From assembly GCA_016784705.1 (NCBI GenBank), contig JADHUD010000135.1, positions 1-6,638 on the forward strand: a DNA stretch of 6,638 bases, written 5' to 3'. Of this stretch, positions 1-6,014 are shown piece after piece. This DNA comes from Spirochaetia bacterium. Its GTDB lineage: Bacteria; Spirochaetota; Spirochaetia; JABMQR01. The position numbers were made by a program, and so were the translations under genes. The notes below the pieces were generated by a model. The model made no database searches. It was not told where the DNA came from and was given only the letters and a program-made list of their open reading frames with translations. Position 1 is the stretch's first letter. Every line of letters begins with the position of its first letter.

Positions 1-23
1 CTCCTGTTTTCTTTCCAATTGCG

Positions 24-51
24 TTGTGAACCGCTATTGAAACTGTATCAC
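24..51 (+). promoter_or_regulatory. Weak candidate promoter for the dpp operon
   Basis: A sigma70-like pair can be drawn: TTGTGA at 24-29 (4 of 6 consensus bases) and TATCAC at 46-51 (4 of 6) with a 16-nt spacer. It would start transcription near position 58 and give a leader of roughly 90 nt containing the stem-loop described separately. Neither hexamer is strong, and the real promoter could lie left of the window, so this is only a suggestion. Confidence 0.22.
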
Positions 52-81
52 AGGAGGCTTTTTCTTTCCTACAGCCTGTCC

Positions 82-126
82 GAGTAAACCAACTACCACA
101 CCACAGGCATAGCCTGTGGGTTTCTC
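82..126 (+). promoter_or_regulatory. Structured mRNA leader before dppA
   Basis: Seen directly: a perfect inverted repeat, CCACAGGC (101-108) and GCCTGTGG (112-119), with the 3-nt loop ATA. An outer stem can enclose it. GAG (82-84) plus AAACC (86-90) pairs with GGTTT (119-123) plus CTC (124-126), leaving one bulged T at 85 and an 11-nt one-sided bulge (91-101, with C101 giving up its pair G119). The structure ends about 10 nt before the ribosome binding site. A second AGCCTGT copy at 73-79 could compete for ACAGGC at 103-108, so two mutually exclusive folds are possible. No long U-run follows, so it is not an obvious intrinsic terminator. I match it to no known riboswitch. A role in attenuation, mRNA stability or protein binding is inference. 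Confidence 0.4.
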
Positions 127-135
127 ACGCTACTA

Positions 136-141
136 AGGGGG
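136..141 (+). promoter_or_regulatory. Strong ribosome binding site of dppA
   Basis: The purine run AGGGGG sits 5 nt before the ATG at 147. It supports that start, which is also the one that yields a complete signal peptide. Confidence 0.7.
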
Positions 142-146
142 TATTT

Positions 147-1751
147 ATGAAGAACAAAATAGTATTGGTACTATGCCTATTACTGTTTGTTACGGGAATG
201 CTGTTTGCTGCCGGAAGTGCAGAACAAGCTGCGTCCGCACCTGCATCTGATGACAAAATGGGCGGGGTTTTAGTGTTCGGCCGATCAGGAGACTCTGTTG
301 GACTTGATCCTGCACGGGAAACTGATGGTGAATCCTTTTATGCTACAACTGCTATTTTTGATACGCTTGTAGAATTTGTTCCTGGACAGACAGCGGTAAA
401 ACCTGCACTTGCAGAGAGCTGGAAAGTGTCTGACGACGGTCTTACCTATACTTTCAATCTTCGTAAAGGCGTAAAGTTTCATGATGGAACAGACTTTAAT
501 GCGGATGCTGTTGTATTCTCATTTGAACGGCAATTCGTAGAAAATCATCCCTATGGAGACCTTGGCCCATGGAAATATTGGGGATATATGGACATGGATA
601 ATATCCTTGATTCTGTTGTTGCCGTTGATACATATACGGTTAAGTTCAATCTGAAAAAAGTTGAAGCACCATTTATTGCCAACCTTGCAATGGATTTTGC
701 ATCAATAGTATCACCAGCAGCAGTAGCTCTCTATGGGGAAGACTTTAAGAACAACCCTGTTGGAACAGGCGCTTTTACCTTTGTTAACTGGATAAAAGAT
801 GACAGTATTGTTGTAGAAAGAAATCCGGACTACTGGGATGGACCTGTCTATTTAGATAGATTAATTCTTAAAGTAATTCCTGATGCAACAGCAAGATGGC
901 TGGCTTTACAAAAGGGCGAAGTGGATCTTATAGATTTTCCTTCTTCTGAAGATATTCCGGCAATGCGTGCTGACAGTGATATACAACTTATTCAGCAGGC
1001 TGGTTTAAATGTTGGATATCTGGCACTGAACACTTCCAAGGCACCATATGACAATAAATTAGTTCGTCAGGCTATGAACTATGCAATAAATAAAGAAGAA
1101 ATTATTGCCGGTGTCTACGGCGAAGCAGGTCAGGCAGCAAAAAACCCGATCCCACCGGGGATGTGGTCCTATAATGATGATATTGCAGCATATCCCTACG
1201 ATCCGGCAAAAGCCAAAGAACTTCTTGCTGAAGCGGGATTCCCGAATGGTTTTAAAACGGAACTATGGGCAATGCCGGTAGCAAGACCCTACAATCCGAA
1301 TGCCCGGAAAGTTGCAGAAATAATGCAGGCTCAATTGAAGTTAGTTGGAATCGAAGCTGAAATTATTTCCTATGAATGGGGAACCTATCTTGATAAAACA
1401 GATTCGGGAGAACATCAGGCAGCTATGTTAGGCTGGACTGGGGATAATGGTGACCCGGATAACTTTCTCTGGGTTCTGCTTTCAGAACCTGCAGCCATTC
1501 CCCCTGCTGGGAATATAGCTTTCTGGAAAAATGCTGAATTTACTGAGCTTTGCAGCCAGGCAAAAGCAACCTCCGATCAGGATGCTCGTGATGCGCTGTA
1601 TCGACAAGCACAAGTAGTATTTCATGAAGAGGCTCCCTGGGTTCCTATTGCACACTCAGTGGTAACTCTTCCTGCAAAGAAATCTGTACAGGATTTATAT
1701 TTATACCCTACTGGAAAACGTGTTTTTAAGCATGTATGGATTCAAAAATAG
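147..1751 (+). CDS. dppA: Periplasmic dipeptide-binding protein DppA
   Basis: Solute-binding protein of ABC family 5 that captures short peptides in the periplasm and hands them to DppBC. The 534-aa product starts with a signal peptide (Lys-rich start, hydrophobic core about residues 5-20, Ala-rich cleavage region about 20-25) and has no lipobox, so it should be soluble. The family signature covers about 88-126 (AESWKVSDDG, LRKGVKFHDG, AVVFSFER). Blocks recalled from Escherichia coli DppA recur: GLNVGYL at 286-292, AKNPIPP at 331-337, WAMPV at 374-378, RPYNPNAR at 380-387, and GWTGDNGDPDNF at 429-440. The RPYNPN and GDNGDPDN segments match those holding the Arg and Asp that bind the peptide termini in the E. 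coli protein. Length agrees with the family (about 535). Close relatives also bind haem or glutathione (HbpA/GbpA), so a substrate other than dipeptides is possible. It is first in the operon, separated from dppB by a hairpin. Confidence 0.93.
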   Translation: MKNKIVLVLCLLLFVTGMLFAAGSAEQAASAPASDDKMGGVLVFGRSGDSVGLDPARETDGESFYATTAIFDTLVEFVPGQTAVKPALAESWKVSDDGLTYTFNLRKGVKFHDGTDFNADAVVFSFERQFVENHPYGDLGPWKYWGYMDMDNILDSVVAVDTYTVKFNLKKVEAPFIANLAMDFASIVSPAAVALYGEDFKNNPVGTGAFTFVNWIKDDSIVVERNPDYWDGPVYLDRLILKVIPDATARWLALQKGEVDLIDFPSSEDIPAMRADSDIQLIQQAGLNVGYLALNTSKAPYDNKLVRQAMNYAINKEEIIAGVYGEAGQAAKNPIPPGMWSYNDDIAAYPYDPAKAKELLAEAGFPNGFKTELWAMPVARPYNPNARKVAEIMQAQLKLVGIEAEIISYEWGTYLDKTDSGEHQAAMLGWTGDNGDPDNFLWVLLSEPAAIPPAGNIAFWKNAEFTELCSQAKATSDQDARDALYRQAQVVFHEEAPWVPIAHSVVTLPAKKSVQDLYLYPTGKRVFKHVWIQK

Positions 1752-1792
1752 GGTGACTCCTGCATTTTTTCATGTAGAATTATGATACGACC

Positions 1793-1823
1793 AACCGGCC
1801 CCATTGTTTCGATGGGGCTGGTT
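1793..1823 (+). repeat. Intercistronic stem-loop between dppA and dppB
   Basis: AACCGGCCCCAT (1793-1804) pairs with ATGGGGCTGGTT (1812-1823) over 12 consecutive positions, one of them a G-U pair, around a 7-nt loop (1805-1811). Only three Ts in a row (1822-1824) follow, then mixed sequence, so it is at best a leaky terminator. Strong hairpins after a binding-protein gene commonly block 3' exonucleases or partly terminate, leaving more binding-protein mRNA than permease mRNA. That role is inferred here. The hairpin lies 41 nt after the dppA stop and 25 nt before the dppB ATG. Confidence 0.75.
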
Positions 1824-1839
1824 TCATTGTATAATTATG

Positions 1840-1843
1840 AGGA
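1840..1843 (+). promoter_or_regulatory. Ribosome binding site that fixes the dppB start
   Basis: AGGA lies 5 nt before the ATG at 1849. The more upstream in-frame TTG (1804) lies inside the intercistronic stem-loop and would add residues with no counterpart in DppB, so 1849 is preferred. Confidence 0.65.
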
Positions 1844-1848
1844 TTTCC

Positions 1849-2865
1849 ATGGTTAAATATATTGTAAAACGGCTTCTTCTGCTTATTCCTACACTATTTG
1901 GAGTGATAACTCTGGTTTTTTTCATGATTGCACTCTCTCCCGGCGATCCTGCAAGGGTCATGCTTGGAGAGCGGGCAAATGCTGAGCAGATTGAAGAGCT
2001 GCGTCAGGAACTTGGATTGGATAAACCGCTAATTCAACAATACGGACTCTACTTGAAAAGAGTTGTACAGCTTGATCTGGGCAAATCCATTGCAACTGGA
2101 CAAAAAATAACAGATGAGATAAAGGTGCGCTTTCCGGCAACCATCGAACTGGCTATCTGGGCCATGATCTTTGCCACTATTGTCGGTATAATACTGGGAG
2201 TTACTTCAGCTCGCAGGAGAAATTCATGGGTTGATTACACTACTATGGGAGGTGCTCTTGTAGGCGTTTCCATGCCGGTATTCTGGCTGGCATTAGTTCT
2301 TATCATGATTTTTTCTGTTCGCCTTGATTTATTACCAACCGGCGGGCGTATGAATATAAGGTACTATTTTGAACCTATCACAAACTACTATGTACTTGAT
2401 GGTTTAATTATCTTTCTTAAAACTGGTGAGAGTAAATTTTTCATATCGGCATTTCAGCATCTCGTTCTTCCTACTGTAGCACTGGGTACCATTCCTCTGG
2501 CTATTATTGCAAGAACTACCCGAAGCAGCATTCTTGAAGTTCTGCACCAGGACTATATAAAAACTGCCCGTTCCGCAGGTATCAAAGAAAATCGGGTTAT
2601 TTACCGTTATACTTTAAAAAATGCTCTTCTGCCCATAATAACCGTTATTGGACTGCAGTTTGGACTGCTTCTCTCAGGAGCTATACTTACCGAGACAATC
2701 TTTGCCTGGCCGGGTATTGGGAAGTGGATTTATGTTTCTATCGGTGCAAGAGACTACCCCGCTGTACAGGGAGGAATAATTTTTGTTTCAACCTTCTTTG
2801 TACTCATCAACCTGGTGGTTGATATTCTTTACTCCGTTATCAATCCCAAAGTAAGGCTTCAGTAG
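1849..2865 (+). CDS. dppB: Dipeptide ABC transporter permease DppB
   Basis: Inner-membrane permease that pairs with DppC to form the peptide channel. From the ATG at 1849 the product is 338 aa, almost exactly the length I recall for Escherichia coli DppB (339), and starts with the typical MVKYIVKRLLLLIPTLFGV-like first membrane segment. About six membrane segments are visible (roughly 9-31, 99-121, 132-156, 204-222, 262-286, 307-330). An SPGDP motif at 30-34 and the GLDKP element at 56-60 are hallmarks of the DppB/OppB branch. The cytoplasmic EAA-type coupling loop runs about 235-263 (DYIKTARSAG, then NALLPI) and should dock on an ATPase subunit. ETIFAWPGIG (282-291) and DYPAVQGG (302-309) are also typical. 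The reading frame stays open upstream to a TTG at 1804, but that start is rejected. dppC follows after 8 nt. Confidence 0.93.
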   Translation: MVKYIVKRLLLLIPTLFGVITLVFFMIALSPGDPARVMLGERANAEQIEELRQELGLDKPLIQQYGLYLKRVVQLDLGKSIATGQKITDEIKVRFPATIELAIWAMIFATIVGIILGVTSARRRNSWVDYTTMGGALVGVSMPVFWLALVLIMIFSVRLDLLPTGGRMNIRYYFEPITNYYVLDGLIIFLKTGESKFFISAFQHLVLPTVALGTIPLAIIARTTRSSILEVLHQDYIKTARSAGIKENRVIYRYTLKNALLPIITVIGLQFGLLLSGAILTETIFAWPGIGKWIYVSIGARDYPAVQGGIIFVSTFFVLINLVVDILYSVINPKVRLQ

Positions 2866-2873
2866 GGGGAAGT

Positions 2874-3776
2874 ATGACAACTAAAGATGTAAATTTGAAC
2901 AGCAGTTCTAAATCGGAAATACTCATAAAAGAGCCTGGTCCCTGGTCAGAATCTTGGTACAATCTTAAAAAAAACAAGGGAGCTATGGCCGGTTTGATTA
3001 TAATTGTACTATTTATCCTTATGGCTGTTTTTGCCCCGTTCATATCACCGCATGATCCGGAAGTACAGACCATGGCCCTGCGGAAATCTCCACCGTTAAC
3101 AGAAGGATATCTTCTGGGTACTGATGATTTGGGTAGGGATATGTTGTCACGGCTCATCTACGGTTCGCGTATCTCAATGACTATAGGAGTAGTTTCGGTT
3201 GGAATTTCGCTCGTCTTCGGGCTGCTGATAGGAGTAATATCCTCCTTCTACGGCGGCTGGCTGGATAAATTTGTTATGCGGATTATTGATATAATGCTTG
3301 CATTCCCCTACATCCTGTTAACCATTGTTATTGTAGCAATTCTTGGTCCTTCTCTAACCAACGCTATGATTGCCATAGGAATCTCACAGATCCCTAAGTA
3401 TGCACGTGTTGTCAGAGCCTCTGTGCTGGCGGAAAAAGAGAGTGACTATGTATTGGCAGAACGTTCTTTGGGAACCGGCGATCTTGAGCTGATGTTCAGA
3501 ACAATTCTTCCAAATTGTCTCTCTGCAACAATAGTTCAGGCTACGCTGGGTGTAGGCGAAGCGATACTCAGTTCTGCGGGACTCTCCTTTCTTGGCCTGG
3601 GAGCTCAACCCCCGACACCCGAATGGGGTCTGATGATTGCCAGTTCAAAAGAGTTTATTACCAACGCATGGTGGATTGTCACCTTGCCGGGCATTGCAAT
3701 TCTGCTGGCTGTCCTCGGTTTCAATTTACTTGGGGATGGTTTAAGAGATATTTTAGATCCAAGGATGAGGGAGTAA
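2874..3776 (+). CDS. dppC: Dipeptide ABC transporter permease DppC
   Basis: Second permease subunit of the importer, 300 aa, the same length as I recall for Escherichia coli DppC. It has the usual polar N-terminal segment (1-36) with W24 and W28, then KKNKGAMAG (32-40) leading into the first membrane helix (about 37-58). After a periplasmic segment comes the subfamily motif LLGTDDLGRD (80-89), followed by SRLIYGSR (92-99). The EAA-type loop that contacts the ATPase is at about 191-214 (DYVLAERSLG, ending ILPN). FLGLGAQPPTPEWG (239-252) and FNLLGDGLRDILDPR (283-297) are strongly conserved in DppC/OppC. The ATG at 2874 is preceded by a GGGGGA ribosome binding site (2865-2870) overlapping the dppB stop, so translation is probably coupled. 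dppD follows after 7 nt. Confidence 0.94.
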   Translation: MTTKDVNLNSSSKSEILIKEPGPWSESWYNLKKNKGAMAGLIIIVLFILMAVFAPFISPHDPEVQTMALRKSPPLTEGYLLGTDDLGRDMLSRLIYGSRISMTIGVVSVGISLVFGLLIGVISSFYGGWLDKFVMRIIDIMLAFPYILLTIVIVAILGPSLTNAMIAIGISQIPKYARVVRASVLAEKESDYVLAERSLGTGDLELMFRTILPNCLSATIVQATLGVGEAILSSAGLSFLGLGAQPPTPEWGLMIASSKEFITNAWWIVTLPGIAILLAVLGFNLLGDGLRDILDPRMRE

Positions 3777-3783
3777 TTAAGTC

Positions 3784-4848
3784 ATGACTGAACGCAGCGA
3801 AAATATCCCTAATACAGAACCTGGTGCTCACGGCAGCAAAAATGAAATTCTTTTAGAGATGGAAAATATCAATGTCTCTTTCTATGTGCAAAGGGGTGTT
3901 ATCAGGGCAGTAAAAAATCTGTCCCTTACAATTCATAAGGGAGAAACGCTTACCCTGGTTGGCGAATCCGGCTGTGGAAAATCAGTTACCGCCCATACCA
4001 TTAACCAGCTGATTCCGATGCCGCCTGGAAAAATTGAGAGCGGGTCGGTAAAATACCGGGGCAGAGATTTACTGAAACTTAAGAAATCTGAAATTGAGGC
4101 GCTGAGAGGTACCCAGATATCCATGATTTTTCAGGAACCAATGACCGCACTTAATCCGGTGTTTACCGTCGGTGAGCAAATTGCAGATGTTTTTATGTCT
4201 CACCAAAAAATGAAGCATCAAGAGGCATTCAGCAAGGCTATAGAGCTGCTTGATTTAGTAAAAATTCCTTCTCCGGCTGAAAGGGCAAAAAGTTATCCGC
4301 ACCAGCTCTCCGGAGGAATGCGGCAGCGGGCTATGATCGCAATGGCTCTGGCCTCACCTGAACCGGGTCTTATGATAGCAGATGAGCCGACAACAGCACT
4401 TGATGTAACTATTCAGGCTCAGATACTCGATCTGCTATCGGATTTAAAGAAGAAAATTAATATGTCATTGCTTCTGATAACTCATGATATGGGAGTTGTT
4501 GCGGAAATGGCTGATCGGGTAGTGGTTATGTATGCAGGATCAAAAGTTGAAGAGGCTGATGTATATCAGATTTTCGATGAACCTTGCCATCCGTATACTT
4601 TGGGATTATTAAACTCTCTACCCTCAAATCCTAAATATAAAAATTCAGCCCGGCTTGAAGCAATTGAAGGCACCGTTCCGGACCTCCTGACATTGGGAGA
4701 TGGCTGTCCATTTGCAAACCGTTGTACCTATGTCAGCGAAATCTGTGCTGAAGTATTCCCGCAAGCAGTAGATCTCGGGAAGGGGCATACCGTATGGTGC
4801 CATAATTATACAAAAATCGACAGGAGTACCAACGTTGAACAGGATTGA
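3784..4848 (+). CDS. dppD: Dipeptide ABC transporter ATPase DppD
   Basis: One of two cytoplasmic ATPases powering peptide import, 354 aa. All ATPase motifs are present: Walker A GESGCGKS (60-67, K66), Q-loop Gln117, signature LSGGM (175-179), Walker B with D200 and catalytic E201, D-loop ALD (205-207) and switch His234. The C-terminal oligopeptide-transporter tail carries four cysteines (C308, C314, C321, C339) in the CPFANRC-type pattern; related Dpp/Opp ATPases bind an iron-sulfur cluster there. The order permease-permease-DppD-DppF and the longer tail point to DppD rather than DppF. The first 22 residues are polar and probably disordered, beyond the usual DppD start. The ATG at 3784 has GGGAG (3769-3773) 10 nt upstream. 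A later ATG at 3859 would give a more standard N-terminus but has a poorer ribosome binding site. The 3' end overlaps dppF by 14 nt. Confidence 0.92.
   Translation: MTERSENIPNTEPGAHGSKNEILLEMENINVSFYVQRGVIRAVKNLSLTIHKGETLTLVGESGCGKSVTAHTINQLIPMPPGKIESGSVKYRGRDLLKLKKSEIEALRGTQISMIFQEPMTALNPVFTVGEQIADVFMSHQKMKHQEAFSKAIELLDLVKIPSPAERAKSYPHQLSGGMRQRAMIAMALASPEPGLMIADEPTTALDVTIQAQILDLLSDLKKKINMSLLLITHDMGVVAEMADRVVVMYAGSKVEEADVYQIFDEPCHPYTLGLLNSLPSNPKYKNSARLEAIEGTVPDLLTLGDGCPFANRCTYVSEICAEVFPQAVDLGKGHTVWCHNYTKIDRSTNVEQD
4821..4826 (+). promoter_or_regulatory. Ribosome binding site that fixes the TTG start of dppF
   Basis: CAGGAG lies inside the end of dppD, 8 nt before the TTG at 4835. No in-frame ATG occurs before the conserved ATPase core, so this site is the main evidence for a TTG start. 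Confidence 0.75.
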
Positions 4849-5818
4849 CCGCAATACAGATCTTTTACAAGTACATGGACTGAAAAAATATTTTGAAGTT
4901 ACATCTCAGGGAATTCACAAGGAAAAGAGAGAAGTTAAAGCTGTTGATGATGTCTCATTTACGATAAAACAGGGCGAAATTCTGGGAATTGTCGGTGAAT
5001 CCGGGTGCGGAAAGTCAACCTTGGGAAAAACAGTTCTTCGGCTTCATGAGAAAACAAATGGTTCTGTTTTATATCGCGGGAAGGATCTTTTTGCCAAAAA
5101 CAGAAGGGAAATGAAAGATATTACACGTAATATTCAAATGATTTTTCAGGATCCTTACTCATCTCTGAATCCCCGTAAAAAAGTAGGCAGTATCATTGGT
5201 CAGCCACTGCGGATTCACAAACAGGGAACAACTGCTGAAATCAGCAAGCGGGTGGAACATCTTCTGGATGAAGTGGGCCTGAATCCCCGCTACCGGGGAC
5301 GTTATCCGCATCAATTTTCCGGCGGACAACGTCAGCGAATCGGTATTGCCAGAGCTTTAGCTCTTGATCCGGATTTCATTGTGTGTGATGAAGCGGTATC
5401 GGCTCTGGATGTGTCGGTGCAGGCTCAAATTCTCAATCTTCTGCTTGATCTTCAAGATAAACATAAATTCACCTATATGTTTATTGCCCATGATTTAGCT
5501 GTTGTAGAATTTATCTCAACCAGGATTATGGTTATGTATCTCGGGCGGATGGTTGAGATGGCTGATAAGGATGATCTTATTCAGCGCCATATTCATCCCT
5601 ACTCCAGAGCACTGTTTAAGGCATTCCCGGCTGCAAATCCACGGGGACGGGCTTCCAGAGAAAAAATAGTCATGGGAGATGTTCCATCACCTATAGACCG
5701 GCCAACAGGCTGCCATTTCCACCCCCGCTGCCCTCTTGCAGAATCCCGCTGCAAAGAGGCTTATCCACCTCTGCGGGAAATAAGCCCCGGACATAGTGCT
5801 GCCTGCTGGGTGGTATAA
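4835..5818 (+). CDS. dppF: Dipeptide ABC transporter ATPase DppF
   Basis: Second ATPase of the importer, expected to form a heterodimer with DppD. The product is 327 aa, near the usual DppF length. Motifs: Walker A GESGCGKS (54-61, K60), Q-loop Gln105 within IFQDPYSSLNPR (103-114, a DppF/OppF hallmark), signature FSGGQ (161-165), Walker B D185 and catalytic E186, D-loop ALD (190-192) and switch His219. The C-terminal tail has four cysteines (C293, C299, C306, C324), spaced exactly as in the preceding ATPase. The start is a TTG 14 nt inside dppD, supported by CAGGAG 8 nt upstream, so its translation is probably coupled to the end of dppD. It is the last gene of the operon. The stop at 5816-5818 is followed by the convergent terminator region. 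OppF is the main alternative name; the operon context favours DppF. Confidence 0.92.
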   Translation: MNRIDRNTDLLQVHGLKKYFEVTSQGIHKEKREVKAVDDVSFTIKQGEILGIVGESGCGKSTLGKTVLRLHEKTNGSVLYRGKDLFAKNRREMKDITRNIQMIFQDPYSSLNPRKKVGSIIGQPLRIHKQGTTAEISKRVEHLLDEVGLNPRYRGRYPHQFSGGQRQRIGIARALALDPDFIVCDEAVSALDVSVQAQILNLLLDLQDKHKFTYMFIAHDLAVVEFISTRIMVMYLGRMVEMADKDDLIQRHIHPYSRALFKAFPAANPRGRASREKIVMGDVPSPIDRPTGCHFHPRCPLAESRCKEAYPPLREISPGHSAACWVV

Positions 5819-5844
5819 ATAATTATCTTATTTTTTATCTATAC

Positions 5845-5884
5845 AAAAAAATTACGGCATGAAGGTTTTTGACCCTCATGCCGT
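5845..5884 (-). terminator. Hairpin with a U-run on the - strand only
   Basis: ACGGCATGA (5854-5862) pairs perfectly with TCATGCCGT (5876-5884). After one A-C mismatch, GG (5864-5865) pairs with CC (5873-5874) around the loop TTTTTGA. On the + strand the hairpin is followed by TCACATG, with no U-run. On the - strand it is followed by AATTTTTTT (complement of 5845-5853). It therefore reads as an intrinsic terminator for leftward transcription, a second one downstream of the lipoprotein gene. For the dpp transcript it could still act as a 3' stabilising hairpin. Confidence 0.6.
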
Positions 5885-5937
5885 TCACATGCATTATTGA
5901 TTTCTCATAAAATGGAAGTTAAACGTGATGTCATGGC

Positions 5938-5985
5938 AAAAAAAACACCCCCTATTGAATATAACAATTGGGGGTTAATTTTTTT
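5938..5985. terminator. Bidirectional intrinsic terminator between convergent genes
   Basis: ACCCCC (5947-5952) pairs with GGGGGT (5970-5975). A T-T mismatch follows, then ATTG (5954-5957) pairs with CAAT (5965-5968) around the 7-nt loop 5958-5964. On the + strand TAA and seven Ts (5979-5985) follow. On the - strand the complement of eight As (5938-5945) gives eight Us just after the stem. It can thus end both the dpp operon and the leftward lipoprotein transcript, whose stop codon is about 30 nt to the right. Confidence 0.82.
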
Positions 5986-6014
5986 AACCTATAGGAATCA
6001 TCTTCTGATATTTT

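Noticed and set aside
174..176. Cys10 of DppA as a lipobox cysteine
   Set aside because: It sits in the middle of the hydrophobic core and is followed by more hydrophobic residues, so the usual signal-peptide order is wrong.
1744..1770. Hairpin at the dppA stop (AAAAAT pairing with ATTTTT)
   Set aside because: It is an A-T stem with a large, poorly paired interior and includes the stop codon. Too weak to call a terminator.
1830..1835. Perfect TATAAT as a promoter for dppB
   Set aside because: Transcription would start at about 1842, cutting off the AGGA site, and no acceptable -35 hexamer lies 16-18 nt upstream. Probably chance in AT-rich sequence.
1804..1848. Longer dppB starting at the TTG at 1804
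   Set aside because: The codon lies inside the 12-bp stem-loop, has no ribosome binding site, and the extra 15 residues do not resemble a DppB N-terminus. The ATG at 1849 has AGGA at proper spacing.
3515..3787. 90-codon + strand open frame overlapping the end of dppC
   Set aside because: It lies almost wholly inside dppC in another frame, gives a Cys-, Ser- and Trp-rich sequence without domains, and has no ribosome binding site of its own.
5817..5833. AAATAA / TTATTT hairpin plus T-run just after dppF as a terminator
   Set aside because: Six A-T or T-A pairs only, without GC, are too unstable for intrinsic termination.
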